Of a DNA stretch of 64,000 nucleotides, positions 27,601-35,438 are shown in pieces. The notes below the pieces were generated by a model. That model was given only the letters and a program-made list of their open reading frames with translations, did not search any database and had not been told where the DNA came from. Source of the DNA: Hephaestia sp. MAHUQ-44 (GTDB lineage: Bacteria > Pseudomonadota > Alphaproteobacteria > Sphingomonadales > Sphingomonadaceae); assembly GCF_023806085.1 (NCBI RefSeq), contig NZ_JAMSLX010000006.1, positions 131,501 through 195,500 on the forward strand, read 5' to 3'. Position 1 is the first letter of the stretch; each line of letters begins with the position of its first letter. Position numbers and translations under genes: made by a program.

Positions 27601-28284
27601 TATGTCGTCGACACGCGGATCGGTGGGAGCTGGACGGTCACCCGCCGCGCGATCACCGTCAGCGCCGACCCGCTCGCGCGAATCTACGGTAATGCCAATC
27701 CGGCGCTGACCTACGCCATCGGCGGCCTCGGGCTTGCCAATGGCGACACGCTGACAGGCACGCTGGCGACCGCCGCCGCCACGCAGTCTGGCATAGGCGA
27801 TTACGCGATCGATATCGGCACGCTCGCGGCATCGGCCAATTACGCGCTCACCTTCGTCCCGGGCGTGTTGGTGATCAACCCCAGACCGATCGCGATCACC
27901 GCCGAGGATCAAGCGAAACGCTGGAATACACGCGATCCCGCGCTGACCTATGTGGTCGGTGGCGAGGGTCTTGCCAATGGCGACACGCTCAGCGGCGGGC
28001 TTGCCCGCGCGGCGGGCGAAACGCCGGGAGATTATGCGATCGGGCAAGGCAGCCTTTCGGCCTCGGCCAATTATGCGGTTACCTTCACCCCCGGAACGCT
28101 GACCATCGAGCCGGTGCTGATCGAAACCGGGCTGCCGTTCGAGCGTGCGTTGTTCGCCCCACCCGAGGCGGCACCATCCCCACCCCCACCGCCGCAACCC
28201 TGCGCCACCGAACCATGCCTGACGCCGTACCCGGCCAATATCGACGCCGGCGGAACGATCCTGTTTGCGGCGGTGGCCCGGTGA
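21661..28284 (+). CDS. Two-partner secretion exoprotein (filamentous haemagglutinin-like) with GLUG and MBG repeats
   Basis: A 2207-residue TpsA protein. Residues 1-34 are an extended signal peptide (ending IPAHAQ); residues 35-290 form the TPS secretion domain with the hallmark LLNPNGVIIG. From about residue 520 to 1135 there are some 15 GLUG-type units (GGLVGQN.GTISNSYATG). From 1180 to 2150 there are 12 MBG-type modules starting around ..YGDANPALTY, of three alternating subtypes. A Pro-rich end (APSPPPPPQP) and two Cys pairs close the protein. It should be exported through the TpsB protein encoded next, by an overlapping start, and act as a large surface adhesin. The ATG at 21661 follows AAGGCAGGGA. 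A 165-base near-identical duplication lies within the GLUG part. Confidence 0.93.
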   Translation: MMRHQARLKISPKHWLLVCTAMTGTLAAIPAHAQTTMPTGGAVVAGQATIGASDGGALMIRQGSDKAIIDWAGFSIGAGGAVTFDNGTGATLNRVTGSSVSSIDGLLSASGSVYLLNPNGVIIGEQGVVDVGGSFVASTLDTSNATFLNGGDLTLAGSSRASVINLGHIGALGGDVVLAAYNVANRGSIASGGTAALLAGHEVLLADRSVGNGRFGVLIGGAGSSVTQSGAIAAVTAELRANGGSIYALAGNTRGIVKATGVATEAGRIFLTAGTGGTIDVAGTDITASGPGAAVWIGSADTGSTTIGDGVSIATGAGGFIETSGVRLAVGAARVDPGVGGTWLLDPIDLTIDAAMATTIETALSGAGVKVVLTNDPGGDQGNITVAAPISWRGDGHLTLDAVNNLTVNAAITATGAAAKLTMLYGGALDLNAPITLSGAGAALAINGVDYTLIHDVDQLQAMQNDLAGHYALGNDIDATATAGWNGGKGFAPVGSDVTQFNGAFTGLGHVISSLTINRSTSAYVGLFGFAGLGARLRDVGIVGVSMLGLKFVGGLAGSSFGTIDDSYVTGTVSGADYYIGGLVGQNTGRITDSFSTAAVSGTHRIGGLVGINTPLGVIGGGVINGSYATGTVTGTGYAVGGLAGINVGTISNSYATGAASATATIAGGLVGQNSGTISNSYATGGASTDAGAGGLVGLAVVTSIISNSYATGAASAAAYNAGGLVGQNEGTISNSYATGGASTDAGAGGLVGLAAVTSIISNSYATGAASAAAYSAGGLVGHNEGTISNSYATGPVTSGTQFGGLIGLNWGTANGSYYDIGTTGQSAACGANTGTCTATGLSTANAFKQASYTGLDFTNSWFMVDGSTRPFLRAEWSNTITNAHQLQLMAMVLAADYTLGGNIDASQTGDFVTNPSGMWAGTGFSPIGDSTTPFTGSLDGRGHIVADLTINRPDQAIVGLFGALGAISRITDIGLENIAVTGADNVGGLAGTSAATLTGVYTTGRVTGANSATTSSFNIGGLAGYNNGTISGAFSRASVSGSSFIGGLVGVNYGPVSNAYATGAVTGIPRAGMPTSNAGGLIGWNYNSVTNTYATGAVILTGPTTGTAGGLIGNASGGSASTTNSYWNINTSGQTLSYGGDGKTTAEMHTLSTFAGWDFDMIWAPPDATYYPELYGVSGVVGVVIDDATRVYGDANPDFTGAYTIVGTAPWNSLTIDPALATSAGAASDVGSYAITGAGAAASRTGGGASRIVYRNGMLTITPRHIDVTAVGGSSTYGESPANPGLTATNLASFDTISALTGLSNGFGISGATGVGDYTLSVAGTLGTANYIIDNRIDGAWRVDPRTLTITASDGTKTYGDLLALGTTGFTASGLVNTDTVTGTVLTSPGAAAQASVGTYTVAASGATGNGLANYAISYVDGTLAVTARPIDVTALGGSSIYGNGGANPGLSASNLASFDTAAALTGLSNSFGITGTTSVGTYGLDVIGTLTNPNYVLSTRTSGSWSVTARPITVAANNQSRLYGVANPALTYTVTGGNLVNGDTLSGALTTTAMAGSAIGDYAIDIGTLAASANYALAFTPGTLSITPAVLTITANDRTTSYGDAIDLGTTGFTVSGLAGGDSIAGVTLASAGADGRANVGRYAIAVSGASGIDLSNYVVAYNDGVLTVTPRALAVAADDRSRVYGDANPALTYAITSGTLVNGDVLSGAMTTTADLQSGVGDYAIDIGTLAVSANYALAFTPGTLTITPRHIHVIARGGNSVYGDGGINPGLSATNLASFDTVSALTGLSNNFAVTATTDAGDYALAVAGTLTNANYVIDTRSDGNWTVMRRALSLAADDATRVYGDANPALTYTITSGNLVNGDTLSGALATPAELASGVGAYDIAQGTLAASANYALGFTPGTLTITPRHIHVTALGGSSIYGNAAVNPGLAASNLASFDDVSVLTGLSSNFAITGTTTVGDYALGVAGNLTNPNYVVDTRIGGSWTVTRRAITVSADPLARIYGNANPALTYAIGGLGLANGDTLTGTLATAAATQSGIGDYAIDIGTLAASANYALTFVPGVLVINPRPIAITAEDQAKRWNTRDPALTYVVGGEGLANGDTLSGGLARAAGETPGDYAIGQGSLSASANYAVTFTPGTLTIEPVLIETGLPFERALFAPPEAAPSPPPPPQPCATEPCLTPYPANIDAGGTILFAAVAR
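23689..24018 (+). repeat. 165-bp tandem duplication inside the adhesin gene
   Basis: Two consecutive 165-base (55-codon) units are near-identical; I see only a few differences, for example GTTGTT against GCTGTT and CAGAAT against CATAAT. Each unit encodes two GLUG motifs. The length keeps the reading frame. Confidence 0.85.
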
Positions 28285-29990
28285 GCGCCCCGCTGATCGC
28301 CCGCGCCGCGCTGATCGCCTCGTCCGCGCTGCTGCTTGCCCCGCTCGCGGCCAAAGCACAGGTGGTTGAGCGCAACCTGCCGCCCGCCCCGATGGCCGAA
28401 GGACAGGCACTGGCGGTGCCCAATGCCCTGCCCGCCGAGCAGGATGCGACCCCGATCGGGCCAGCGCTCGCGGGAATCGCCGTGCTCAGCGCCGAGGATC
28501 CCGCGCTGACGGCGCCTGCCACGGGTGTCGATACCAGCCGAGTCGCGCGGCTCGATACGCCGCACGCGCGCGCCATGCTGGGCGCCTATCTGGGCCAGCC
28601 GCTGTCGCGTCGGCTGATCGGCGAGATCGAGGCGGCGATCGCGCGCCACTATCGTGCGCAGGGTTATCCGTTCGTCGCGCTCTCGACGCCCGAGCAGGAA
28701 GTGACGTCGGGTGTCCTTCAGGTCCGCGTGGTCGAATTCAGCGCGGGCACGATCGCCACCACCGGCGCGCGCAATGAAAGCGAAGCCTATGTTCTCGGCC
28801 GCGTGCGCCAGCAAACCGGCGCGCCGATCGACGCCACCGCGCTCACCGAGGATCTCGACTGGCTCAACCGCAACCCGTTCCGCGATGCCCGGGCGCTGTT
28901 CTCGCCGGGCGACGCGCTCGGCCGGTCGGACCTGACGCTCGCGCTCGCGGAGACCAGGCCGTGGCGCATCTATGCCGGGGCCACCAACAACGGTGCTGCC
29001 TCGACCGGGCGGACGCGGCTGTTCGCCGGGGTTCAGGCCGCTCCGTTCGCAAGCGCCCCCGATGCCGTGTTCGCCTATCAATTCACCGCGTCGGACGATG
29101 TGTTCGATGGTGCGCATCCGGGCTATGTCAGCCATGCCGCGATCGCCGATCTTGGCATCGCGGCGCGGCAAGCGATCGAGATCACGCTCGATCATGTCGC
29201 GATCAATCAGGACAACGGCCCCTTCGTGGTCCGCCAGCGGATCGGCGAAGCCGCGATCGGCTGGCGCGTCGGCGCAGGCGCGATCGGCGATCTGCGTGTC
29301 GGCGTCGAGGCACGCCACGCGCGGCGATCGGTACGGTTCGGCGGGGCGTCGATCATCGGCGCGACGGCTGACATCGTCCAACTTTATGGCGGCATCGAGA
29401 AAGTCGGCACCACCAGCCTCGGCAGCTATAGCGCGTCGGCCACCGTCCACCTCAACCCCGGCGCGATCGGCGGCGCCAACGATCGCACGACGCTGTTCGC
29501 CTATACCGACGGCCGCGTCACGCACGCCGATTACGTCTATCTCGACCTGCGCTATGCCGGGACGATCCGGCTGGGCCGGGGCTTTGGCCTCGGCACCGAG
29601 ATCATCGGCCGCCTCGCCAACCGTGCACTGCCCGATACCGAGCAGATCGGGCTCGGCGGCACCAGCCTGGTGCGCGGCTACACGCTCGACGACGGCGCAT
29701 TCGATTCGGGGCTCGTCGTGCGCAACACGCTCAACGCGCCGGGGGTGGCACTGGTGCGCGATTCGGCGATCGCCGATGCGCTCAGCCCGTATCTGTTCTT
29801 CGACGCCGGCTATGCCCGGCAACGTGTGACCCATGCCGAGGCGCACCTCGCCGCGGCCGGTGCCGGCGCCAGCTATCGGCTCGGCCGCCACCTCGCCGCG
29901 CGGCTCGAAGCCGGCCGGGCGTTCAAGACCGCCGCCTATACCGAGGCCGGCGACTGGCGCGTCCACGCCAGCGTGTCGTTCGCTTATTGA
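28281..29990 (+). CDS. TpsB outer-membrane transporter (ShlB/FhaC/HecB family)
   Basis: The GTG at 28281 overlaps the adhesin stop (GTGA), implying translational coupling. A signal peptide ([17 protein letters not shown]) is followed by a POTRA region ([18 protein letters not shown] through [11 protein letters not shown]) and a 16-strand beta-barrel with the lid-loop motif [11 protein letters not shown]. The last residue region SVSFAY ends in an aromatic residue, the Omp85-type insertion signal. At 569 residues it is normal for FhaC-like proteins. It secretes the adhesin encoded just upstream. Confidence 0.93.
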   Translation: MSAPLIARAALIASSALLLAPLAAKAQVVERNLPPAPMAEGQALAVPNALPAEQDATPIGPALAGIAVLSAEDPALTAPATGVDTSRVARLDTPHARAMLGAYLGQPLSRRLIGEIEAAIARHYRAQGYPFVALSTPEQEVTSGVLQVRVVEFSAGTIATTGARNESEAYVLGRVRQQTGAPIDATALTEDLDWLNRNPFRDARALFSPGDALGRSDLTLALAETRPWRIYAGATNNGAASTGRTRLFAGVQAAPFASAPDAVFAYQFTASDDVFDGAHPGYVSHAAIADLGIAARQAIEITLDHVAINQDNGPFVVRQRIGEAAIGWRVGAGAIGDLRVGVEARHARRSVRFGGASIIGATADIVQLYGGIEKVGTTSLGSYSASATVHLNPGAIGGANDRTTLFAYTDGRVTHADYVYLDLRYAGTIRLGRGFGLGTEIIGRLANRALPDTEQIGLGGTSLVRGYTLDDGAFDSGLVVRNTLNAPGVALVRDSAIADALSPYLFFDAGYARQRVTHAEAHLAAAGAGASYRLGRHLAARLEAGRAFKTAAYTEAGDWRVHASVSFAY

Positions 29991-30067
29991 CCACCATCGT
30001 CTCGTGCCCTCTCGACCAAAGCGCCTGCGCTTGTGATAGGGGAAGGTGGACACGAAAGGACGATGAC

Positions 30068-31180
30068 ATGAAAACACGTGCCGCGGTTGCGTTCGAAGCC
30101 AAACAACCGCTCGAGATCGTCGAGCTCGACCTCGAAGGCCCCAAGGCGGGCGAGGTTCTGATCGAGATCATGGCGACGGGGATCTGCCACACCGACGCCT
30201 ATACGCTCGACGGACTGGACAGCGAAGGGTTGTTCCCGAGCGTGCTGGGGCATGAAGGCGCCGGTATCGTGCGCGAGGTGGGCGCGGGCGTGACCTCGGT
30301 CGTGCCGGGCGATCACGTGATCCCGCTCTACACCCCCGAATGCCGCCAGTGTAAATCGTGCCTGTCGGGCAAGACCAATTTGTGCACCGCGATCCGCGCC
30401 ACGCAGGGCAAGGGGCTGATGCCCGACGGCACGACGCGCTTCTCGTACAAGGGCCAGCCGATCTTCCACTACATGGGCTGTTCGACCTTCTCGAACTTCA
30501 CCGTTCTGCCCGAAATCGCGGTGGCGAAAATCCGCGAGGACGCCCCCTTCAAGACGAGCTGCTACATCGGCTGCGGCGTCACCACCGGGGTCGGCGCCGT
30601 GGTCCACACCGCCAAGGTGCAGGTAGGCGAGACTGTCGTCGTCTTCGGGCTCGGCGGGATCGGCCTCAACGTGCTGCAGGGCGCGCGGATGGCCGGCGCC
30701 AGCGTGATCGTCGGCGTCGATATCAACCCCGACCGCGAGGAATGGGGCCGCAAGTTCGGCATGACCGACTTTATCGACGCGCGCGGCAAGAGCGGCAACG
30801 AGATCATTTTCGCAGTCCAGCAACTCACGGACGGCGGTGCGGATTACAGTTTCGATTGTACCGGCAACACGGACGTTATGCGCCAAGCACTCGAATGTTG
30901 CCATCGCGGCTGGGGCACGAGCATCATCATCGGCGTCGCCGAGGCGGGCAAGGAAATCGCGACGCGCCCGTTCCAGCTCGTCACCGGGCGCAACTGGCGC
31001 GGCACCGCATTTGGCGGCGCCAAGGGCCGCACCGATGTGCCCAAGATCGTCGATTGGTACATGAACGGCCGCATCGAGATCGATCCGATGATTACCCATG
31101 TGCTCAGTCTCGACGAGATCAACAAGGGATTCGAGCTGATGCACGCCGGCGAAAGCATCCGCTCGGTCGTCGTTTACTGA
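30068..31180 (+). CDS. frmA: S-(hydroxymethyl)glutathione dehydrogenase / class III alcohol dehydrogenase
   Basis: The zinc-dependent medium-chain dehydrogenase has the catalytic Cys and His in GICHTDAYT and GHEGAG, the four-Cys structural zinc site [16 protein letters not shown], the [10 protein letters not shown] motif of class III enzymes and the NAD fold [11 protein letters not shown]. It oxidises S-hydroxymethylglutathione, formed from formaldehyde and glutathione, to S-formylglutathione. GAAAGGACG stands before the ATG at 30068. It heads the operon that continues with the VOC protein, purU, fghA and a flavin reductase. Confidence 0.96.
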   Translation: MKTRAAVAFEAKQPLEIVELDLEGPKAGEVLIEIMATGICHTDAYTLDGLDSEGLFPSVLGHEGAGIVREVGAGVTSVVPGDHVIPLYTPECRQCKSCLSGKTNLCTAIRATQGKGLMPDGTTRFSYKGQPIFHYMGCSTFSNFTVLPEIAVAKIREDAPFKTSCYIGCGVTTGVGAVVHTAKVQVGETVVVFGLGGIGLNVLQGARMAGASVIVGVDINPDREEWGRKFGMTDFIDARGKSGNEIIFAVQQLTDGGADYSFDCTGNTDVMRQALECCHRGWGTSIIIGVAEAGKEIATRPFQLVTGRNWRGTAFGGAKGRTDVPKIVDWYMNGRIEIDPMITHVLSLDEINKGFELMHAGESIRSVVVY

Positions 31181-31194
31181 AGGGAAAAGACGCA

Positions 31195-31575
31195 ATGTTC
31201 AGCCACGTGATGGTGGGCGCCAACGATGTCGCGGCGTCGACAAAATTCTACGATGCGATCCTCGGCGCGCTCGGCGCGAAACCCGGAACGAGCGACGGCA
31301 ACGGCCGCGTCGTCTATGCCCATAACGGCGGTCTGTTCATGATCACCGCCCCGATCAACGGCGAGCCCGCCTGCCATGCCAATGGCGGCACGATCGGCTT
31401 TGCCGCGGCCTCGCCGGCGGAGGCCGATGCCTGGCACGCCGCGGGCGTCGCCAATGGCGGCACGACGTGCGAAAATCCGCCCGGAATCCGCGAAGGCGGG
31501 TTCGGCAAGCTGTACCTCGCCTATCTGCGCGACCCGGCGGGCAACAAGCTGTGCGCCGCGCACCGGATGGCGTGA
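31195..31575 (+). CDS. VOC family (glyoxalase-like) protein
   Basis: A 126-residue single-unit vicinal-oxygen-chelate protein: FSHVMVGANDVAASTKFYD at the start, internal VVYAHNGGLFMI, and the C-terminal AYLRDPAGNKLCAAH. It lies 14 bases after frmA and its stop overlaps the purU start (TGATG), so it is co-translated with the formaldehyde genes. A role in lactoylglutathione-type chemistry on glutathione adducts is possible from context but is inference. The ligand residues are partly typical (N-terminal His in SHVMVG, C-terminal Asp in RDP). Confidence 0.86.
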   Translation: MFSHVMVGANDVAASTKFYDAILGALGAKPGTSDGNGRVVYAHNGGLFMITAPINGEPACHANGGTIGFAAASPAEADAWHAAGVANGGTTCENPPGIREGGFGKLYLAYLRDPAGNKLCAAHRMA

Positions 31576-32438
31576 TGGAACCATATCGCTGGATCCTCAC
31601 ACTTACGTGCGAGGATCGCGTCGGCATCGTTGCGGGAGTCAGCGGCTTCCTCAGCGATCGTGACGGCTTCATCACCGACAGCCAGCAATATGCCGATCTG
31701 GAGACGGGACGCTTCTTCATGCGCGTCGTTTTCCAGGCCGGCGGCGCGCGCTTCCCCGCCGACACCGAAGCCCTCGAAGCAGCCTTCGCCCCCGTTGCCG
31801 AACGGTTCGCGCTCGATTGGGCGCTGATCGACGCCGCGGTGAAGCCGCGCGCGATCATCGCGGTCTCGAAGGGTTCGCATTGCCTTGCCGATCTGCTCCA
31901 TCGCCGCCAATCGAACGCGCTGTCGATCGAGATTGCGGGCGTGGTGGGCAATCACGACGCGCTGCGCGCGCTCACCGAATGGCATGGCATCGCGTTCCAT
32001 CATCTGCCGGTGACCGACGCCAACCGCGCCGAGCAGGAGGCAGCGATCGCCGCACTGATGGCGGAGACGCAGGCCGATTACCTCGTGCTCGCGCGCTATA
32101 TGCAGGTGCTGTCGGCGGCGATGACCGAACGGCTGGCGGGGCGCTGCATCAACATCCATCACAGCTTCCTGCCCGGCTTCAAGGGCGCCAAACCCTATCA
32201 CCGCGCGCACGAGCGCGGGGTGAAGCTGATCGGCGCGACCGCGCATTTCGTGACCGGCGACCTCGACGAGGGGCCGATCATCGAACAGGCGGTCGAACGC
32301 GTCGATCATCGTGCCTCGGTCGAGGCGATGATCCGTACGGGGCGCGATATCGAAGCGCAGGTTCTCGCACGCGCGGTGGGCGCACTCGGCGAACGGCGCG
32401 TTTTTCTCAACCAACGCAGGACAGTGGTGTTCAGATGA
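31575..32438 (+). CDS. purU: Formyltetrahydrofolate deformylase PurU
   Basis: An N-terminal ACT-like domain (WILTLTCEDRVGIVAGVSGF, residues 5-80) precedes a formyltransferase-type domain with NIHHSFLPGFKGAKPYHRA and HFVTGDLDEGPIIEQ. PurU hydrolyses 10-formyl-tetrahydrofolate to formate and tetrahydrofolate. The 287-residue length is usual. Its start ATG overlaps the stop of the VOC gene, and its stop overlaps the start of fghA (ATGA). This places folate-bound C1 release inside the glutathione-dependent formaldehyde operon. Confidence 0.95.
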   Translation: MEPYRWILTLTCEDRVGIVAGVSGFLSDRDGFITDSQQYADLETGRFFMRVVFQAGGARFPADTEALEAAFAPVAERFALDWALIDAAVKPRAIIAVSKGSHCLADLLHRRQSNALSIEIAGVVGNHDALRALTEWHGIAFHHLPVTDANRAEQEAAIAALMAETQADYLVLARYMQVLSAAMTERLAGRCINIHHSFLPGFKGAKPYHRAHERGVKLIGATAHFVTGDLDEGPIIEQAVERVDHRASVEAMIRTGRDIEAQVLARAVGALGERRVFLNQRRTVVFR

Positions 32439-33274
32439 CGATCGAAACGGTTTCGGAGAACAAGGCCTTCGGCGGGGTGCAGGGCGTCTATCGTCACCAG
32501 TCGGCGGCCACCGGCACGCCGATGACCTTCTCGGTGTTCGTGCCCCCGCACGCGCCCGGCGCGCGGCTGCCGGTACTCTGGTATCTCTCGGGGCTCACCT
32601 GCACCCATGCCAATGTCACCGAGAAAGGCGAGTATCGCGCCGCCTGCGCCGAACACGGCATCGTCTTCATCGCCCCCGACACCAGCCCGCGCGGTGACGA
32701 CGTTCCCAACGACGACGCTTATGATTTCGGGCAGGGTGCGGGCTTCTACGTCGATGCGACCGCACCGCGCTGGGCGGCCCATTTCCAGATGAAATCCTAT
32801 ATCGAGGACGAACTGCCCGCGCTCGTCGGCGCCCATTTCCCGATCGACCCCGATCGTCAGGCGATCACTGGCCATTCGATGGGCGGGCACGGTGCGCTGA
32901 CCATCGGCCTGCGCAACCCGACGCGGTTTCGCAGCGTTTCGGCCTTCGCGCCGATCGCCGCGCCGTCGCACTGCCCTTGGGGCGAGAAGGCGCTGGCGGG
33001 CTATCTGGGTGACGATCGCACCGCGTGGCGCGCTTATGATGCCTGCGCGCTGATCGAGGATGGCGCGCGCGTGCCCGCGCTTCTGGTCGATCAGGGCGGC
33101 GCCGACACCTTCCTGACCGATCAGCTCAAGCCCCAATTGCTCGAACAGGCGTGCACTGCGGCAGGGATCGATCTCACGCTCAGGATTCAGCCGGGTTACG
33201 ACCACAGCTATTATTTCATCTCGACCTTCATGCCCGATCATGTCGCGTGGCATGCCAGGCGGCTTGCCGCATGA
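32435..33274 (+). CDS. fghA: S-formylglutathione hydrolase
   Basis: An alpha/beta-hydrolase of 279 residues with the nucleophile motif TGHSMGGHG (S148), the oxyanion strand [16 protein letters not shown] and the C-terminal His in [11 protein letters not shown]. These are diagnostic for S-formylglutathione hydrolase / esterase D. It splits S-formylglutathione to formate and glutathione, finishing the pathway begun by the dehydrogenase. The start overlaps the purU stop and its stop overlaps the next gene by four bases. Confidence 0.96.
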   Translation: MTIETVSENKAFGGVQGVYRHQSAATGTPMTFSVFVPPHAPGARLPVLWYLSGLTCTHANVTEKGEYRAACAEHGIVFIAPDTSPRGDDVPNDDAYDFGQGAGFYVDATAPRWAAHFQMKSYIEDELPALVGAHFPIDPDRQAITGHSMGGHGALTIGLRNPTRFRSVSAFAPIAAPSHCPWGEKALAGYLGDDRTAWRAYDACALIEDGARVPALLVDQGGADTFLTDQLKPQLLEQACTAAGIDLTLRIQPGYDHSYYFISTFMPDHVAWHARRLAA

Positions 33275-34488
33275 CCTATGACGTCGTGATCGTCGGCGCG
33301 GGCCATGGCGGCGCGCAGACGGCGATCGCGCTGCGCCAGAACGGCTTTGCCGGCAGCATCGCGATGATCGGCGACGAGCCCGAGTTGCCCTATGAACGCC
33401 CGCCGCTGTCGAAGGATTATCTGGCGGGCGACAAGGCATTCGAGCGCCTGCTGATCCGCCCGCCCGCGTTCTGGGCCGAGCGCGAGGTAGTGATGCTGAC
33501 CGGGCATCGCGTCGTGGCGGTCGATCCGGGCGCCGCCACGGTGACGACCGACGATGGCGCCACGATCGGCTACGGCACGCTCGTCTGGGCAACCGGCGGT
33601 GCACCGCGGCGACTGTCCTGCCCCGGCCATCATCTGGGCGGGGTCCACGCGATCCGCGCGCGCGCCGATGTCGACCGGCTTGTCGCCGAATTGCCGGATG
33701 CCGCCCGCATCGTCGTGATCGGCGCGGGCTATATCGGGCTCGAAGCGGCGGCGGTGCTGACCAAATTCGGCAAGCAGGTCACCGTGCTCGAAGCGCAGGA
33801 CCGCGTGCTCGCGCGCGTCGCGGGCGCCGCGCTCTCCGATTTCTACGCCGCCGAACACCGCGCGCACGGCGTCGATCTGCGGCTGGGCGTTACGGTCGAC
33901 CGCCTCGATGGCGATGCACGCGTCAGCGGCGTCCGGCTCGCCGACGGCACGCTATTGCCCGCTGATATGGTCATCATCGGGATCGGGATCGACCCTGCGG
34001 TGGCGCCGCTGATCGGCGCGGGGGCTGCGGGCGGCAACGGTGTCGCGGTCGACGCGCAGTGCCGCACCAGTCTGCCCGACGTGTTCGCGATCGGCGATTG
34101 CGCGCTCCATGCCAATGTCTTTGCGGGCGGCGCGCAGATCCGGCTCGAATCGGCGCAGAACGCCAACGACATGGCCAATGTCGTCGCGCGGACGATCGTG
34201 GGAGAATCAACGACGTATGCGGCGGTGCCATGGTTCTGGTCGAACCAATATGATCTCAGGCTGCAAACCGTGGGCCTCGCCATCGGCCACGATCGGGCGA
34301 TCGTCCGCGGCGACCCGGCAACGCGACGCTTCTCGGTGATCTATCTGCGCGACGGCCACGTGATCGCGCTCGACTGCGTCAACATGGTCAAGGATTACGT
34401 CCAGGGCCGCAAACTGGTCGAAGCCGGGGCAGCACCCGACCCGCACGCGCTTGCCGACCCGGCAGTGCCACTCAAGGAACTCGCCTGA
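33271..34488 (+). CDS. FAD-dependent NAD(P)H:ferredoxin reductase-type oxidoreductase
   Basis: Two Rossmann folds are visible: FAD-binding [14 protein letters not shown] at the start and NAD-binding [17 protein letters not shown] in the middle, with the FAD signature [11 protein letters not shown] in the C-terminal half. The 405-residue length, [11 protein letters not shown] and [17 protein letters not shown] place it with rubredoxin/putidaredoxin reductases of oxygenase systems. It is the fifth gene of the formaldehyde operon and overlaps fghA by four bases. A matching ferredoxin or oxygenase is not present nearby, so its partner is unknown. Confidence 0.9.
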   Translation: MTYDVVIVGAGHGGAQTAIALRQNGFAGSIAMIGDEPELPYERPPLSKDYLAGDKAFERLLIRPPAFWAEREVVMLTGHRVVAVDPGAATVTTDDGATIGYGTLVWATGGAPRRLSCPGHHLGGVHAIRARADVDRLVAELPDAARIVVIGAGYIGLEAAAVLTKFGKQVTVLEAQDRVLARVAGAALSDFYAAEHRAHGVDLRLGVTVDRLDGDARVSGVRLADGTLLPADMVIIGIGIDPAVAPLIGAGAAGGNGVAVDAQCRTSLPDVFAIGDCALHANVFAGGAQIRLESAQNANDMANVVARTIVGESTTYAAVPWFWSNQYDLRLQTVGLAIGHDRAIVRGDPATRRFSVIYLRDGHVIALDCVNMVKDYVQGRKLVEAGAAPDPHALADPAVPLKELA

Positions 34489-34536
34489 GCGCACGCTCAA
34501 TGTTCGATTGGGCCGAAAACCACAATCCCCTCACGC

Positions 34537-34620
34537 CCGTTCGCCCTGAGCCTGTCGAAGGGCCGTTCTTTCTCCCCACGACACCGCCAGAAGGAGGGTG
34601 CGACAAGCTCAGCACGAACC
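34537..34620. repeat. Interspersed imperfect palindrome, second family, copy 2
   Basis: Left part GTTCGCCCTGAGCCTGTCGA, then CCGTTCTTTCT, and right part GACAAGCTCAGCACGAACC. It is the relative of the element at 7239-7321. It fills most of the gap between the convergent flavin reductase and Trm112-like genes; nothing else is seen there. Confidence 0.75.
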
Positions 34621-34635
34621 GGGCATATTGAACGT

Positions 34636-34815
34636 TCAGTGCTCGATCGCGCGCGCTTCCTCGATCAGCAGCACCGGCACGCCATCGCGAATCGGGTAAG
34701 CGAGCCCCGCTTCGTCCGACACCAGTTCATCGCGCGCCGCATCATGGCGCAGTGCCGAGCGCGTCGCGGGGCAGACGAGGATCGACAGCAGCCACGGATC
34801 GAGCGGCGCGCTCAT
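34636..34815 (-). CDS. Trm112 family protein, 59 residues
   Basis: A small gene: it encodes [18 protein letters not shown] at the start, then [18 protein letters not shown]. This is the pattern of the small zinc-ribbon-like Trm112/YcaR family (CP near residue 16, YPI.DGIPVLL), although only one Cys is kept here instead of the usual four or two. Homologues act as small stabilising partners of methyltransferases. Its start overlaps the stop of the LON-domain gene by four bases (ATGA), which supports real translation and coupling. Confidence 0.87.
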   Translation of the reverse strand: MSAPLDPWLLSILVCPATRSALRHDAARDELVSDEAGLAYPIRDGVPVLLIEEARAIEH

Positions 34816-35438
34816 TGCAGCGTCACCCGGTCGTCGCCATCGTGGCGGCCAAAGAAGTGCATCAACTGGATCGTCAACTCGGCGCGTGCGGCGAGATCGG
34901 GCGATTCGAGCAGCGCCTGTTTGGCGGCAACATCGAACGGTGCGATCTGCGCGATGCCGTTGACCAGCGCCTCGTCATCGAGCCGTCCGACCGCGTCCCA
35001 ATCGACCGCATAGCCTTGCGCATCGGCGAAGCGGCGCGATTCGAGCTCGAGCGCGGCACGCTGGCCCAGTGCGAGGATTTCGACCTCGGTTACGGCCGGG
35101 ATCAGCTCGGCCTCGACCTGCCGGAACGGCGTGGTCACGGCGAGTTCGCGGACGATCCGGAACAGCGCCACCCCTTGCAGGACAAGATTGTACCGGCCCT
35201 CGTCAAGCGCCTCGACCTCGGTGATCCGCCCGACGCAGCCCAGATCGAACAATGCCGGCTCGCCATCGCGGCGTTGCGTGCCGGGACGCGGCTGGATCAT
35301 CCCGATCCGGCGATCGCGCGCCATCGCATCGGAGACCATCGCCTGATAGCGCGGCTCGAAGATATGGAGCGGCAGGTGCATCCCCGGAAACAGCACCGTT
35401 CCCGGCAGCGGGAAGATCGAGAGCCGCGCCACAGTCAT
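34812..35438 (-). CDS. LON peptidase substrate-binding domain protein
   Basis: The 208-residue protein begins [20 protein letters not shown], continues [16 protein letters not shown] and contains [18 protein letters not shown], all typical of the N-terminal substrate-binding domain of Lon. The AAA+ ATPase and protease domains are absent. Its function in stand-alone form is not established. The ATG at 35438 overlaps the thioredoxin-like gene by four bases, and its own stop overlaps the Trm112 start, so the three genes are one coupled operon. Confidence 0.92.
   Translation of the reverse strand: MTVARLSIFPLPGTVLFPGMHLPLHIFEPRYQAMVSDAMARDRRIGMIQPRPGTQRRDGEPALFDLGCVGRITEVEALDEGRYNLVLQGVALFRIVRELAVTTPFRQVEAELIPAVTEVEILALGQRAALELESRRFADAQGYAVDWDAVGRLDDEALVNGIAQIAPFDVAAKQALLESPDLAARAELTIQLMHFFGRHDGDDRVTLQ

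Noticed and set aside
25483..28410. 975-codon frame antisense to the adhesin
   Set aside because: Produced by the codon pattern of the MBG repeats; no family motif and Arg/Gly-rich nonsense composition.
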